From positions 141,468 to 205,467 of the forward strand of contig JAQTLM010000001.1 in assembly GCA_028714895.1 (NCBI GenBank): a stretch of DNA of 64,000 bases, written 5' to 3'. The stretch is from Gallionella sp. GTDB lineage: Bacteria; Pseudomonadota; Gammaproteobacteria; Burkholderiales; Gallionellaceae. The notes beneath the pieces are model-generated. The model had not been told where the DNA came from and ran no database searches. It saw only the letters and a list, made by a program, of their open reading frames with translations. Both the position numbers and the translations under genes were made by a program. Of the stretch, positions 1 to 11,601 are shown piece by piece (position 1 is the stretch's first letter; each line of letters starts with the position of its first letter).

Positions 1-665
1 AGATCGAATTGCGCATCATGGCGCACCTGTCCGGCGATGCGGGCTTGCTGGCCGCGTTCGCCAACAACGAAGACATCCACCGCGCCACCGCCGCCGAGAT
101 CTTTATGGTCGCGCCCGCCGAGGTCAGCAGCGAGCAGCGCCGCTACGCCAAGGTCATCAACTTCGGCCTGATCTACGGCATGTCTTCGTTCGGCCTGGCC
201 AAACAGCTCGGCATCGAACGCGGTGCGGCGCAGGCCTACATAGATCGCTACTTCGCGCGCTATCCCGGCGTCGCCGACTACATGCAGCGCACCCGCGACC
301 AGGCCAAGCAGCAGGGCTACGTCGAGACCGTGTTTGGCCGCCGGCTATGGCTGCCGGAAATCAACGCCAGCAACGGCATGAAACGCCAGGGCGCCGAACG
401 CGCCGCGATCAACGCGCCGATGCAGGGCACGGCGGCAGATTTAATTAAACTCGCGATGATCAAGGTGCAGCACTGGCTGGAAACCGAAAAGCTGCATACC
501 CTCCTTGTCATGCAAGTACACGACGAACTCGTACTCGAAGTGCCGGAGACGGAATTACATCTGGTCAAGGATATGCTGCCCAGACTGATGTGCGGCGTCG
601 CCGAGCTTAACGTGCCGCTGCTGGTGGAGTTGGGGGAGGGGAAGAATTGGGATGAGGCGCATTGA
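1..665 (+). CDS. polA: DNA polymerase I, C-terminal part (5' end outside window)
   Basis: This is the C-terminal ~220 residues of family A DNA polymerase I; the reading frame is already open at base 3, so the gene starts upstream of the window. It contains the O-helix motif B ([10 protein letters not shown], about residues 49-58 of the visible part), which binds the incoming nucleotide, and the motif C VHDE (about 171-174) with the catalytic acid. It acts in Okazaki-fragment maturation and excision repair. The TTG at 9 is internal and not a real start. The gene ends in TGA at 663-665 and is followed by a compositionally different AT-rich cassette. Confidence 0.95.
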   Translation, partial: IELRIMAHLSGDAGLLAAFANNEDIHRATAAEIFMVAPAEVSSEQRRYAKVINFGLIYGMSSFGLAKQLGIERGAAQAYIDRYFARYPGVADYMQRTRDQAKQQGYVETVFGRRLWLPEINASNGMKRQGAERAAINAPMQGTAADLIKLAMIKVQHWLETEKLHTLLVMQVHDELVLEVPETELHLVKDMLPRLMCGVAELNVPLLVELGEGKNWDEAH

Positions 666-776
666 TTGGGTTGCTTTGGTATTAGGTCGAGTTTAGAGTG
701 CAATCTAGTTTTCGGTTTCATGAAAGAAATGATGGCTGTTGGGTGCTGTTTTTAATAACCATATAAGGGCGTCGAT

Positions 777-1361
777 ATGTCAATTACTCGTGTGAAAATG
801 AATTTGAGCGAAGGTTCTATTGAGCTTGAGGGAACGGAAGCTTTTGTTACTCGTTATCTTGATGAATTTAAGGTTTTGATTGGGGATGGTCGTGTCAAAC
901 CGGCTGAGCCAGAAAAAATGGCACCTAATCGAGTCACAGCTTCTAAGCGAACCACGACTTCTAAGCGGATCGATAATCCAGACAAGACCGAAAGGAAACC
1001 GAAAAAGGGTGCCCCAAAGGTAACCGCTGAAAGATTCGACGTTCATGGAGGAAAGGACGTGCCCCCACTTAAAGATTTCTTCGAAGAAAAAAAGCCAGGC
1101 AGAGCAAACGGAGATCAAATAGCTGTCATTGGGTACTATATAACCGAGTTACTCGGCAACAAGACATTTTCGGAAGGCCAAATTGAATATGCATACAAGA
1201 TGCTGAAATTGAATCGCCCTGGGCATCTGCACCAAGTAATGATCAATAATAAGAACGAGAAAGATTATTACGAGCAAACAGATGAAAACGCAGCCAACTG
1301 GTCTTTGACGAGGACGGGCGAAATTTATGTGAACGACCAATTGCCGGCAACCTCTGAATGA
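777..1361 (+). CDS. Hypothetical protein with C-terminal winged-helix-like domain
   Basis: A 194-residue protein I do not recognise as a named family. The N-terminal ~40 residues look like a small beta-rich segment, residues ~45-90 are a Lys/Arg/Thr-rich linker, and residues ~108-190 form a compact domain (IAVIGYYI...F...IEYAYKMLKLNRP...W.LT.TGEIYV) with the pattern of a small winged-helix-like fold. The same pattern recurs at the N-terminus of the next gene, which starts four bases before this stop (ATGA overlap), so the two are probably translated together. Base composition is clearly more AT-rich than the flanking polA and sugar dehydrogenase genes, suggesting horizontal acquisition. Function unknown; a role in a small defence or regulatory cassette is only a guess. 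Confidence 0.7.
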   Translation: MSITRVKMNLSEGSIELEGTEAFVTRYLDEFKVLIGDGRVKPAEPEKMAPNRVTASKRTTTSKRIDNPDKTERKPKKGAPKVTAERFDVHGGKDVPPLKDFFEEKKPGRANGDQIAVIGYYITELLGNKTFSEGQIEYAYKMLKLNRPGHLHQVMINNKNEKDYYEQTDENAANWSLTRTGEIYVNDQLPATSE

Positions 1362-2089
1362 AAATTGAGGAATTCGCGCGCATCACGAACCTGACTCACG
1401 CTAGCGAGCTAGATAAGGTTGCGCATTTGGCGTATTACTTTGCAGAAAATAAAGACCAGCAAGAATTTGAAATCGCCCAGATGTGTAGCATCTTGGTGGC
1501 TCTTGGTTATGCAGCACCAAATTCGACACGCCTAAAGAGAAATATTCAAAAATCAAAAGATTTCGTAAAAGGCTCTAGCAAAAATACGTATAGATTGTCA
1601 GTAAAGGCAAAGGAAGTCTTTAAAGAAAATTTTCCTGAAATTAGCGAGTCTGAAGAAATTTTGTCGGATGACTCGCTTTTGCCAGAAATTTTATTTCAAG
1701 AAACGAGAAGGCCTTATTTGATTCGTATAGCTCAGCAGGTTAACTCATCGTATGAGAACAACTTATTTGATGCTTGTACATTGATGATGCGTCGGCTCTT
1801 GGAGATTTTGATAATCCATTCTTTTCAGCACCATGGAATCGAGAAAGAAATTCAAGATGCTGATGGCAATTACCAGAATCTAAAGCTCCTTATTAGCAAG
1901 GCCAAGTCTAGGGCAAAAATTTCACTTTCCCCATCTGTCCGCAGAAGCATTGATGATTTCAGAGAATTAGGAAATTTGTCAGCTCATCGAATTGCATACA
2001 ATTGTCGGCGTGATGACATAAGGCCACTCCGCCTGGAATATCGTGCTGTCATAGAAGAGTTGCTATACAAAGCTGGGCTAAAAAAATAA
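1358..2089 (+). CDS. Hypothetical protein: winged-helix-like domain plus DUF4145/HEPN-like C-terminus
   Basis: A 243-residue protein. Residues ~18-90 (DKVAHLAYYF...QMCSILVALGYAAPN...YRLSVKAKEVF) match the domain at the C-terminus of the preceding protein position for position in hydrophobic pattern. Residues ~125-238 resemble the DUF4145 type of helical domain in the HEPN clan: FDACTLMMRRLLEILI, then a helix, then FRELGNLSAHR, the R...GN..AH signature of that group. The R-to-H spacing is longer than the classic RX4-6H of HEPN ribonucleases, so catalysis cannot be assumed. It overlaps its partner by four bases and shares its AT-rich composition. The cassette may act in stress response or phage defence, but nothing in the sequence proves that. 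Confidence 0.7.
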   Translation: MKIEEFARITNLTHASELDKVAHLAYYFAENKDQQEFEIAQMCSILVALGYAAPNSTRLKRNIQKSKDFVKGSSKNTYRLSVKAKEVFKENFPEISESEEILSDDSLLPEILFQETRRPYLIRIAQQVNSSYENNLFDACTLMMRRLLEILIIHSFQHHGIEKEIQDADGNYQNLKLLISKAKSRAKISLSPSVRRSIDDFRELGNLSAHRIAYNCRRDDIRPLRLEYRAVIEELLYKAGLKK

Positions 2090-2103
2090 TTTGGCCCGGT
2101 TGG

Positions 2104-2121
2104 GTGGGCATACGTACCCAC
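2104..2121. repeat. GTGGG...CCCAC hairpin
   Basis: A short palindrome with GTGGG and CCCAC arms just after the AT-rich cassette. It resembles the longer GTGGGCA...TGCCCAC hairpins at 18462, 19476 and 50451 and may be a degenerate member or a weak terminator; no T-run follows. Confidence 0.4.
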
Positions 2122-2216
2122 GCTAATGCGGAAATCTAAATCAATCGAAGTAACAAATTTATGGGGTTCTGCATCAAAGTATAAATCTGCCATCCCACCG
2201 TCATAGGAGGTGCAGC

Positions 2217-3314
2217 ATGATTCAGAGAGTCGCTGTCTTCATCCTGCTGTTAACCGCCAGCCTGGCCGCTGGCGCTCGCGACCTGCCCCTGGACAAGATC
2301 AAGCTGCCGCCCGGTTTTAAAATCACCCTCTATGCCGACAACGTGCCGGGCGCGCGCTCGATGGCGCTGAGCCCGGACGGCACGCTGTTCGTCGGTACGC
2401 GTGGTTCCAGGGTTTACGCGCTGCCCAATCGCAGTCTGGGCAAGCGGGCGGAGCAGGTCATCCTTCTCGCCGATGACCTCGACACGCCGAACGGCGTGGC
2501 GTTCCGCGACGGCGCGCTGTATGTGGCGGAGGTGAGCCGCATCCTACGCTTCGACGCCATCGAGGCCAGGCTGCGCAATCCGCCCAGGCCGGTGGTGGTG
2601 AACGACCGCTTCCCCGGCGACGCCCAGCACGGCTGGAAATTCATCCGCTTCGGGCCGGACGGGTTGCTGTATGTGCCGGTGGGTGCGCCGTGCAACATCT
2701 GCGAGCCCGACCCGGCGCGCTATGCCGCGATCTTCCGTATGCAGCCGGATGGTTCCGCGCTGGAACAATATGCGCACGGCGTGCGCAACACGGTGGGCTT
2801 TGACTGGAATCCCGACACCAACGAACTGTGGTTCACCGACAACGGGCGCGACTGGCTGGGCAACAACGCGCCGCCGGACGAACTGAATCATGCGCCGCGC
2901 CCCGGCATGCATTTCGGCTACCCCTATTGCCACGGGAAGGCGGTTGCCGACGACGAATTCGGCGGCAAGCGCGCCTGCGACGAATTTACCCCGGCCGCGC
3001 TGGAGCTCGGCCCGCATGTGGCGTCGCTGGGGATGCGCTTCTACACCGGCAGGATGTTCCCGGAAAGTTACCGCAAGCAGATATTCATCGCCGAACACGG
3101 CTCGTGGAACCGCCTGCCGCCGATCGGCTACCGCATCACGCTGGTGCGATTGCGCAACGGGCAGGCGGCGAGTTACGAGGTGTTCGCGGAAGGCTGGCTT
3201 GGCGGGCTGACCGCGTGGGGCCGCCCGGTGGATGTGCAGGTGATGCCGGACGGCGCGCTGCTGGTGTCGGACGATAAGGCGGGGGTGATCTACCGCATCA
3301 GCTACGGCGAATAG
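2217..3314 (+). CDS. PQQ-dependent glucose/sorbosone dehydrogenase-type beta-propeller protein
   Basis: A 365-residue secreted protein; the first ~20 residues (hydrophobic core, ending SLAAGARD) are a signal peptide. The rest follows the glucose/sorbosone dehydrogenase (GSDH) propeller family: LPPGFKITLYADNVPGARSMA, PNGVAFRDGALYVAE, HGVRNTVGFDWNP, ELWFTDNGRD and the late segment WGRPVDVQVMPDGALLVSDD. Relatives bind PQQ and oxidise sugars in the periplasm, but many members have no proven substrate, so the activity is a family-level inference. A strong ribosome binding site (AGGAGG) stands upstream of the ATG. It appears monocistronic. Confidence 0.8.
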   Translation: MIQRVAVFILLLTASLAAGARDLPLDKIKLPPGFKITLYADNVPGARSMALSPDGTLFVGTRGSRVYALPNRSLGKRAEQVILLADDLDTPNGVAFRDGALYVAEVSRILRFDAIEARLRNPPRPVVVNDRFPGDAQHGWKFIRFGPDGLLYVPVGAPCNICEPDPARYAAIFRMQPDGSALEQYAHGVRNTVGFDWNPDTNELWFTDNGRDWLGNNAPPDELNHAPRPGMHFGYPYCHGKAVADDEFGGKRACDEFTPAALELGPHVASLGMRFYTGRMFPESYRKQIFIAEHGSWNRLPPIGYRITLVRLRNGQAASYEVFAEGWLGGLTAWGRPVDVQVMPDGALLVSDDKAGVIYRISYGE

Positions 3315-3331
3315 CCGGTCAGGAATCGAGC

Positions 3332-3416
3332 GTAGCCCGGATGAAATGCAATGGAATCCGGGGCAATTTTGGGAACAGCCACTGTCCCGGATTCCGCTTC
3401 GCTTCATCCGGGCTAC
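3332..3416. repeat. Palindromic REP-like element
   Basis: The arms gtagcccggatgaa (3332-3345) and ttcatccgggctac (3403-3416) are perfectly complementary, and inner segments gaatccgg/ccggattc also pair. The element fills most of the 240-bp gap between the sugar dehydrogenase gene and the convergent small ORF. It is a typical dispersed intergenic palindrome and could also stabilise or end the upstream transcript. Confidence 0.8.
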
Positions 3417-3554
3417 ATGTCTACGCCGAGATAGATGCTGGCGCACTCAATCTGGTAGTCAACAGCAAGGGTATTATGGAATTGATTCTCTCACCCGCAG
3501 GGGCACGGGTGTGGCGGGCTTTATCATAAGGGGCGGCGTATTTTCCGTTACCCG

Positions 3555-3965
3555 TCAGGAAGCCTTCAGCTGAACCAGTTCCCCGTCGCGGTTAAACGCG
3601 AGGTAGTTGCTGATATTGCCGTCCTTGATGGACTGGACCATCGTTTTCAGCGGCTGTTCGGCTTCGTCGCTGCCCGTCGCAACTCCGGGTTTTCCGGACA
3701 TGCAGGCCACAAACGCGATATCCCATTCTGTTCCCGTCTGGCGGGATTCATCGACCAAGGCGGCAAAGCTGCTGCGCTCGCTTGCCAGTTTATCGACGCA
3801 CATGACCGGCGTCAGGGTGCCGCCTTGCCGCGCCTTGAATTGCTCCTGCTGGTCTTTGGTGTGGTCGCCCGGCAACTCGGCCTGGGTAAATACAAACAGC
3901 ATACGTTGCGGCTCGGGCTGCGCATTGGCGGCGTTCAGTAAATCTTCGTAACTCGATATGTTCAT
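3555..3965 (-). CDS. Conserved hypothetical protein (often mislabelled ribonucleotide reductase subunit alpha)
   Basis: A 136-residue cytoplasmic protein beginning MNISSYEDLLNAA. It matches a small proteobacterial family often carried in databases as 'ribonucleotide reductase subunit alpha', a label with no mechanistic support: no RNR catalytic cysteines or glycyl-radical loop are visible. Recognisable features are QRMLFVFTQAELP, GGTLTPVMCVDKL and SSFAALVDESRQTG...WDIAFVA. The ATG at 3965 is preferred over the TTG eight codons upstream. It probably has its own transcript and is convergent with the upstream gene. Function unknown. Confidence 0.7.
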   Translation of the reverse strand: MNISSYEDLLNAANAQPEPQRMLFVFTQAELPGDHTKDQQEQFKARQGGTLTPVMCVDKLASERSSFAALVDESRQTGTEWDIAFVACMSGKPGVATGSDEAEQPLKTMVQSIKDGNISNYLAFNRDGELVQLKAS

Positions 3966-4059
3966 GGCGTACAGGTCTTTCGATAACAAACAGCCGCGAA
4001 TTATATTTCACTATCGCCGCATAACCCAGCAGCAAATGCTGCTTGTTCCGGCTGGTGCG

Positions 4060-5535
4060 CTATTCCTCCATTATTTGCAGGCTCACATCCAAGGTTTTCC
4101 ACTGCTTGACTTCTTCCTGCAACGCGGTTTCGGTCAGGGAGTTTTGTGCCAGCCAGCCAGCGTCTATCGAGAGGTGGAATTTGGTGCCGCTGAAACTTCC
4201 GCGCAATGCGGGCAAACCGATGTCGCTGCGGTTGCGGTAGAACAGCACCGCAAGGCGCAGGCTCATCGCCAGCACGCAGTCTTCGGTATTTTTCAGTTGC
4301 CCTTGCAGCTTGTCCAAGTTGCCGCGCTGCGCCAGCGCCAGCAGGCTCAGGCGCGCCTGTTCCTTTTTTGAAAAGCCCGGCATGTCGGCATTGGCGAGGA
4401 TGTAGGCGGTGTGTTTGTGATAGCCGCTGTGCGCGACGCTGATGCCGATCTCGTGCAGTCTGGCCGTCCAGCCGAGCATGTGCAGCGCGGCCTCGCCGGC
4501 TTCGTCGCCGAGAAATTGCTGCGCAAACAGGTGCGCCAGCCGCGCCACGCGCCCGGCCTGCCTGGCATCAACGCGGTAGCGCTGCTTGAATTGCCGCACC
4601 GTGACATCGCGCATATCGTTGTCGTGAAAACGCCCCAACAGGTCATACAGCACGCCTTCGCGCAACGCGCCGAGCGCGGGCTGCATTTGCTCGATTTCAA
4701 GTTCGCAAAAAGCGGCGTACATGATGGCAAAACCGCCGGGCAAGACCGGTATACGCTCCGCGCGCAGCCCGGCCATGGCGAGCTTGCGCGTATCGCCGGC
4801 CTTGACCAGATCGGCGCGCAATTTTTCCAGGCCGTCGCGCGTGATGCCGCTTTTGCTGTAGCCGTTCTGCTCAAGTATGTCGCACAACACCCGGGCCGTA
4901 CCGGATGAGCCAAGCGCGTGTTGCCATTGCCCCCGGTAGTCGGCGGCAATGATCTGCAATTCAATGCGCGCGGCAAGCTCCGCCTGCTTGAGATTTTGTT
5001 TGGTGATTTTTCCGCCGGGAAAAAAACGCAGGCTGTAGCTGACGCAGCCCATGTACAGGCTTTCCAGCTTGAGCGGCTTGAGCCCGTTGCCGATGATGAA
5101 TTCGGTGGAGCCGCCGCCGATGTCGATCACCAGCCGGTTGTCCTGCGATTGCGGCAAGCCATGCGCCACGCCGAGGTAAATCAGGCGCGCTTCTTCGCGT
5201 CCGGCGATGACTTCTATCGGGAACCCCAGGATATGTTCGGCTTGCGGAATGAAGTCGGCGGCATTCCTGGCGACGCGCAGCGAGTTGGTGCCCACCGTGC
5301 GCACCGCTTCGCGCGGCAGATCGCGCAGGCGTTCGGCAAATCGCCCCAGTGTGGCGAGGGCGCGCTGTTGCGCTTCGGCATCAAGATATTTGTCGGCTGT
5401 GAGTCCGGCGGCAAGGTGTACCGGTTCGCGCAGTCCGTCCAGCATGTAGAGCTGGTTGCCTTCGACCCGCGCAATTTGCAGCCGGAAGCTGTTCGACCCG
5501 AGGTCTACGGCGGCGAGGATGGGTTGCTGCTGCAC
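4060..5535 (-). CDS. ppx: Exopolyphosphatase (Ppx/GppA family)
   Basis: A 491-residue protein of the ASKHA-fold Ppx/GppA family, which removes terminal phosphates from polyphosphate or hydrolyses pppGpp. The N-terminal phosphate loop DLGSNSFRL (residues ~11-19) and the second nucleotide loop IDIGGGSTEF (~139-148) are intact, and the C-terminal half (from ~310) is the all-helical HD-like regulatory domain typical of the long form. The gene starts at the stop of phoU (one-base overlap), so the two form an operon linked to phosphate homeostasis. Ppx and GppA cannot be told apart from sequence alone. Confidence 0.9.
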   Translation of the reverse strand: MQQQPILAAVDLGSNSFRLQIARVEGNQLYMLDGLREPVHLAAGLTADKYLDAEAQQRALATLGRFAERLRDLPREAVRTVGTNSLRVARNAADFIPQAEHILGFPIEVIAGREEARLIYLGVAHGLPQSQDNRLVIDIGGGSTEFIIGNGLKPLKLESLYMGCVSYSLRFFPGGKITKQNLKQAELAARIELQIIAADYRGQWQHALGSSGTARVLCDILEQNGYSKSGITRDGLEKLRADLVKAGDTRKLAMAGLRAERIPVLPGGFAIMYAAFCELEIEQMQPALGALREGVLYDLLGRFHDNDMRDVTVRQFKQRYRVDARQAGRVARLAHLFAQQFLGDEAGEAALHMLGWTARLHEIGISVAHSGYHKHTAYILANADMPGFSKKEQARLSLLALAQRGNLDKLQGQLKNTEDCVLAMSLRLAVLFYRNRSDIGLPALRGSFSGTKFHLSIDAGWLAQNSLTETALQEEVKQWKTLDVSLQIMEE

Positions 5536-6242
5536 TACTGCTGAATTTCGCGGTCGATTTCGTCTACGGTCACATGGCGCACATCACGCCCCTTGACCAT
5601 GTAGATGACGTATTCGGACATATTTTTTGCATGGTCGCCGATGCGCTCGATCGCTTTTGCGACGAACAGGATTTCCAGCGAAGTGGAAATGGTGCGCGGG
5701 TCTTCCATCATGAAGGTAATGAGATAGCGCATGATGGCGCGAAATTCATCGTCCACCTGTTCATCCAGGCGCACCACTTGCGCGGCCATCGCCACATCCA
5801 GCCGCGCAAAGGCATCGAGGGATTTGCGCAGCATGTCCAGCGCCAGGTCGGCGGCATGCTTGATCTCGTGATAGCGCGGCAGGTTGAGCGTACTTTTCTG
5901 CGACAGCAGTTTGGCCATGCGCGCGATTTTCTCGGCTTCGTCGCCGATGCGCTCCAAGTCGGTGATGGTCTTGACCACGGCCATCACCAGGCGCAGATCG
6001 CCCGCTGTCGGCTGGCGGCGCGCAATCACCTGGCTGCAGCTTTCGTCGATCTTCACTTCCATGGCGTTGACACGATGATCGTCATCGATCACCCGTGTCA
6101 TCAATGCCACGTCGCCACCCAGCAGCGATTCCACCGCGCTCTTGACCTGGCTTTCCACCAGGCCGCCCATTTGCAACACGTTGGCGCGGATGGCCTCGAG
6201 CTCGGCATCGAACTGGCGGGAGATATGATAATTATTGCCCAT
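5535..6242 (-). CDS. phoU: Phosphate signalling protein PhoU
   Basis: A 235-residue all-helical protein made of two PhoU repeats. Each repeat carries the metal-binding acidic cluster (E.KIDE near residue 45 and DEQVDDEFRAIM near 155). PhoU restrains phosphate-starvation signalling by linking the Pst transporter to PhoR. Here it is separated from any pst genes and paired with ppx directly downstream, tying it to polyphosphate turnover. The start codon is preceded by a purine-rich stretch. Confidence 0.92.
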   Translation of the reverse strand: MGNNYHISRQFDAELEAIRANVLQMGGLVESQVKSAVESLLGGDVALMTRVIDDDHRVNAMEVKIDESCSQVIARRQPTAGDLRLVMAVVKTITDLERIGDEAEKIARMAKLLSQKSTLNLPRYHEIKHAADLALDMLRKSLDAFARLDVAMAAQVVRLDEQVDDEFRAIMRYLITFMMEDPRTISTSLEILFVAKAIERIGDHAKNMSEYVIYMVKGRDVRHVTVDEIDREIQQ

Positions 6243-6327
6243 GCTGTCATTCCTCGAAATAATTGACCATGTAGTGTAAACGGCAAATGTGAAGGTTGGA
6301 TGACACCATCCTTCACCCCAAGAGCAT

Positions 6328-8890
<2,563 letters not shown>

Positions 8891-8982
8891 AAGGTTATGA
8901 AAAATTCTGCTGCGCTCGCGACGAATTTTTCTACAACCTTTGAGCGGCTATAATCTCACCCTGATTTTTGACGGAGCAAACC

Positions 8983-9369
8983 ATGGCAAACAAAAAATTC
9001 ATCCAGACCCCCGACGCGCCTGCCGCGATCGGCACCTATTCGCAAGCCGTGCGCGTCGACCACACCGTGTATCTTTCCGGCCAGATCGGCCTCGATCCGA
9101 CCTCCATGCAGATGGTGGAGGGCATCGACGCGCAGATCCATCGCGTGTTCCAGAACATGCGCGCGGTTGCGACTGCGGCGGGCGGCAGCATGGACGATGT
9201 GGTGAAGATCAACATCTTCCTCACCGACCTCGCCCACTTCGCCAGGGTGAACGAGACCATGGCGACCTATTTCCACCAGCCCTATCCGGCGCGCGCCGCC
9301 GTGGGTGTCGCCTCGCTGCCGCGCGGCGCATTGATCGAGGCGGATGGGGTGATGTATTTGCAGGACTAA
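8983..9369 (+). CDS. ridA: RidA family reactive intermediate/imine deaminase
   Basis: A 128-residue YjgF/YER057c/UK114 family protein that hydrolyses 2-aminoacrylate and related enamines or imines released by PLP enzymes. Conserved features are [21 protein letters not shown], the catalytic-type Arg in [13 protein letters not shown] and the terminal IEADGVMYL. The ATG at 8983 is chosen because family members begin MANKKF-like; the upstream in-frame codons at 8968 are not conserved. It is probably cytoplasmic, as a homotrimer. Confidence 0.93.
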   Translation: MANKKFIQTPDAPAAIGTYSQAVRVDHTVYLSGQIGLDPTSMQMVEGIDAQIHRVFQNMRAVATAAGGSMDDVVKINIFLTDLAHFARVNETMATYFHQPYPARAAVGVASLPRGALIEADGVMYLQD

Positions 9370-9489
9370 GCCGTCTGCAGATTCCACAAATTTCGCAAAT
9401 TGCCACAGATTTTTAAATTGAAAGAAATATGGCCTCTCGATGGATTCGATCCATTTGCGTAATCTGCGAACGCCGGTCTTTTGTTTTCA

Positions 9490-11601
9490 ATGAAACCGCC
9501 TGCCAAAATCTCCCCCGCGACGCTGGCCAGGCTCGCCAAGCTCGGCATCCATCATCGCTCCGACCTGCTGCTGCATCTGCCGTTGCGCTATGAGGATGAG
9601 ACCCATCTTGCGCCGATTGCCACATTGCAACCCGGCATGAACGTGCAGGTGCAGGGCGTCATCACGCACAGTGCAGTGGCCTTCCGACCGCGCCGCACTC
9701 TGGTTTGCCGTCTGCAGGATAACGGCAGCGAACTGTATTTGCGCTTCCTGAACTTTTATCCCAGCCAGCAGAAGCAGCTTGCGGAAGGCAAACAGATACG
9801 CGCCGTCGGCGAGGCGCGCATGGGCTACTACGGGCTGGAGATGGTGCACCCGAAGTGCCGCGCGGTGGATGACGACACGCCGCTGCAACCAAGCCTCACG
9901 CCGGTCTACCCGACCACCGCCGGGCTGTCGCAGGCCGTGTTGCGCAAACTGATCGTCAACGCGCTGGACACGTTGCCGCTGGCTGAGACCCTGCCGGACG
10001 TGCTGCTGCAAAAAATGAAACTGGCCGGTTTCGCCGACAGCGTTCGTTTGCTGCACAATCCGCCGCCGGACGTTTCGGCAGCCAGTCTGGAACAGCGCAG
10101 CCATGCGGCGTGGCGGCGCATCAAGTTCGACGAGTTGCTGGCGCAGCAACTGTCGATGCGCGCGTATCACCGCGAGCGCGGCAAGCGTGCCGCGCCAAAG
10201 CTCGCACCGCAGCACCGGCTCACTGCGCAGCTGATAAAAGATCTGCCGTTCGCGCTGACCAGCGCGCAACAAAAGGTGTATGCCGAGATCGGCCGCGACC
10301 TCGCGCAGCCGCACCCGATGCAGCGCCTGCTGCTCGGCGATGTCGGCAGCGGCAAGACAGTTGTCGCGGCGCTTGCCGCGTTGCAGGTGATCGAGAACGG
10401 CTACCAGGTCGCCTTCATGGCGCCGACCGAGATCCTCGCCGAGCAGCATTACCTCAAGTTGCGCGACTGGCTCGCGCCGCTGGGCATTGCGCCGGTGTGG
10501 CTGTCCGGCAGTCTGAAGAAGAAGGAGAAACAGCTCGCCGCCGAACGCATCGCCAGTGGCGAAACGCTGCTGGCCATCGGCACGCACGCGCTATTTCAGG
10601 AGCAGGTCAGCTTTCACCAGCTCGGCCTGACGATCGTGGACGAGCAGCACAAGTTCGGCGTGCAGCAACGGCTCGCGCTGCGCAACAAGGGAAAATTAGA
10701 CGTGGGCCGGGCCGCTTCGACAGGCTCGGGACATGCTTCAGCCCGACATGTCGGGTTAAAACCCGATCTGCAGATGATGGAACCTCACCAGTTAATGATG
10801 AGTGCGACACCGATTCCGCGCACCTTGGCGATGAGCTATTACGCCGATCTGGATGTGTCGGTGATCGATGAATTGCCGCCCGGACGCATGCCGGTGGTTA
10901 CCAAGTTGGCCAGTGATACGCGCCGCGAAGAAGTATTTGCCAAGGTACGCGTCGCGTGTCTGGAAGGGCGGCAGGCCTACTGGGTCTGTCCGCTGATCGA
11001 TGAATCCGAAGCGCTGCAATTGCAGACCGCGATCGAGACGCATGAAACCTTGCGCGCCGCCTTTCCCGAACTCAAAGTCGGGCTGGCGCATGGCAAATTG
11101 GACAGTGCCGAGAAAGCGCGCGTGATGGCGGCATTCAAGGCGGGTGAGTTGCAACTGCTGGTCGCCACTACCGTCATCGAAGTCGGCGTGGATGTGCCAA
11201 ACGCCAGTCTGATGGTGATCGACCACGCCGAGCGTATGGGGCTGGCGCAATTGCACCAGTTGCGCGGACGGGTGGGGCGCGGCGTGGCGCAGAGCCTGTG
11301 CATTCTGCTTTACCAGCAGCCGCTTTCCGAACTGGCGCGGGCGCGCCTGAAAATCATTTTTGAGAACAGCGACGGCTTCGTCATCGCCCAGCAGGATTTA
11401 CAATTGCGCGGCCCGGGTGAGCTACTAGGCGCGCGGCAAAGCGGTGTGGCGATGCTGCGCTTTGCCGACATCGGCACAGATGAAGATTTGTTGAATCATG
11501 CGCGGCAAGCAGCCGATGAATTGCTGCGCGATTTTCCCGATGCGGCGCAAGGGCATTTGCAGCGCTGGATGGCAAACAAACATGACTACTTGCACGCCTG
11601 A
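9490..11601 (+). CDS. recG: ATP-dependent DNA helicase RecG, with in-frame repeat insertion
   Basis: A 703-residue RecG, which reverses stalled forks and branch-migrates Holliday junctions. The N-terminal wedge/OB domain (~1-170) is followed by Walker A GDVGSGKT (~283), the Walker B variant VDEQHKFG, motif III MSATPIPRTLA and motif VI QLRGRVGRG. The ATG at 9490 is preferred over TTG at 9481. Between LRNKG and PHQLMMSATPIP about 25 extra residues (GRAASTGSGHASARHVGLK...) replace a normally very short loop. The matching DNA, about 10703-10773, contains cttcgacaggctcggg, a form of the genome's dispersed repeat. The insert sits in a surface loop between helicase motifs, so the enzyme is probably active. 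Confidence 0.93.
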   Translation: MKPPAKISPATLARLAKLGIHHRSDLLLHLPLRYEDETHLAPIATLQPGMNVQVQGVITHSAVAFRPRRTLVCRLQDNGSELYLRFLNFYPSQQKQLAEGKQIRAVGEARMGYYGLEMVHPKCRAVDDDTPLQPSLTPVYPTTAGLSQAVLRKLIVNALDTLPLAETLPDVLLQKMKLAGFADSVRLLHNPPPDVSAASLEQRSHAAWRRIKFDELLAQQLSMRAYHRERGKRAAPKLAPQHRLTAQLIKDLPFALTSAQQKVYAEIGRDLAQPHPMQRLLLGDVGSGKTVVAALAALQVIENGYQVAFMAPTEILAEQHYLKLRDWLAPLGIAPVWLSGSLKKKEKQLAAERIASGETLLAIGTHALFQEQVSFHQLGLTIVDEQHKFGVQQRLALRNKGKLDVGRAASTGSGHASARHVGLKPDLQMMEPHQLMMSATPIPRTLAMSYYADLDVSVIDELPPGRMPVVTKLASDTRREEVFAKVRVACLEGRQAYWVCPLIDESEALQLQTAIETHETLRAAFPELKVGLAHGKLDSAEKARVMAAFKAGELQLLVATTVIEVGVDVPNASLMVIDHAERMGLAQLHQLRGRVGRGVAQSLCILLYQQPLSELARARLKIIFENSDGFVIAQQDLQLRGPGELLGARQSGVAMLRFADIGTDEDLLNHARQAADELLRDFPDAAQGHLQRWMANKHDYLHA
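10703..10773. repeat. Dispersed repeat inserted in frame inside recG
   Basis: This ~71-bp stretch includes cttcgacaggctcggg, related to the cttcgacaagctcagggc repeat at 19761, and a palindrome cccgacatgtcggg. It is translated as extra residues in RecG without breaking the frame. The boundaries are estimated from where the RecG family consensus stops and resumes. Confidence 0.6.

Noticed and set aside
1924..2000. Catalytic HEPN ribonuclease assignment for the 243-aa protein
   Set aside because: The R-to-H spacing is longer than the RX4-6H consensus, so only a HEPN-like or DUF4145-like fold is proposed.
3555..3965. Ribonucleotide reductase subunit
   Set aside because: The commonly carried database name has no support in the sequence; no RNR catalytic features are visible in 136 residues.
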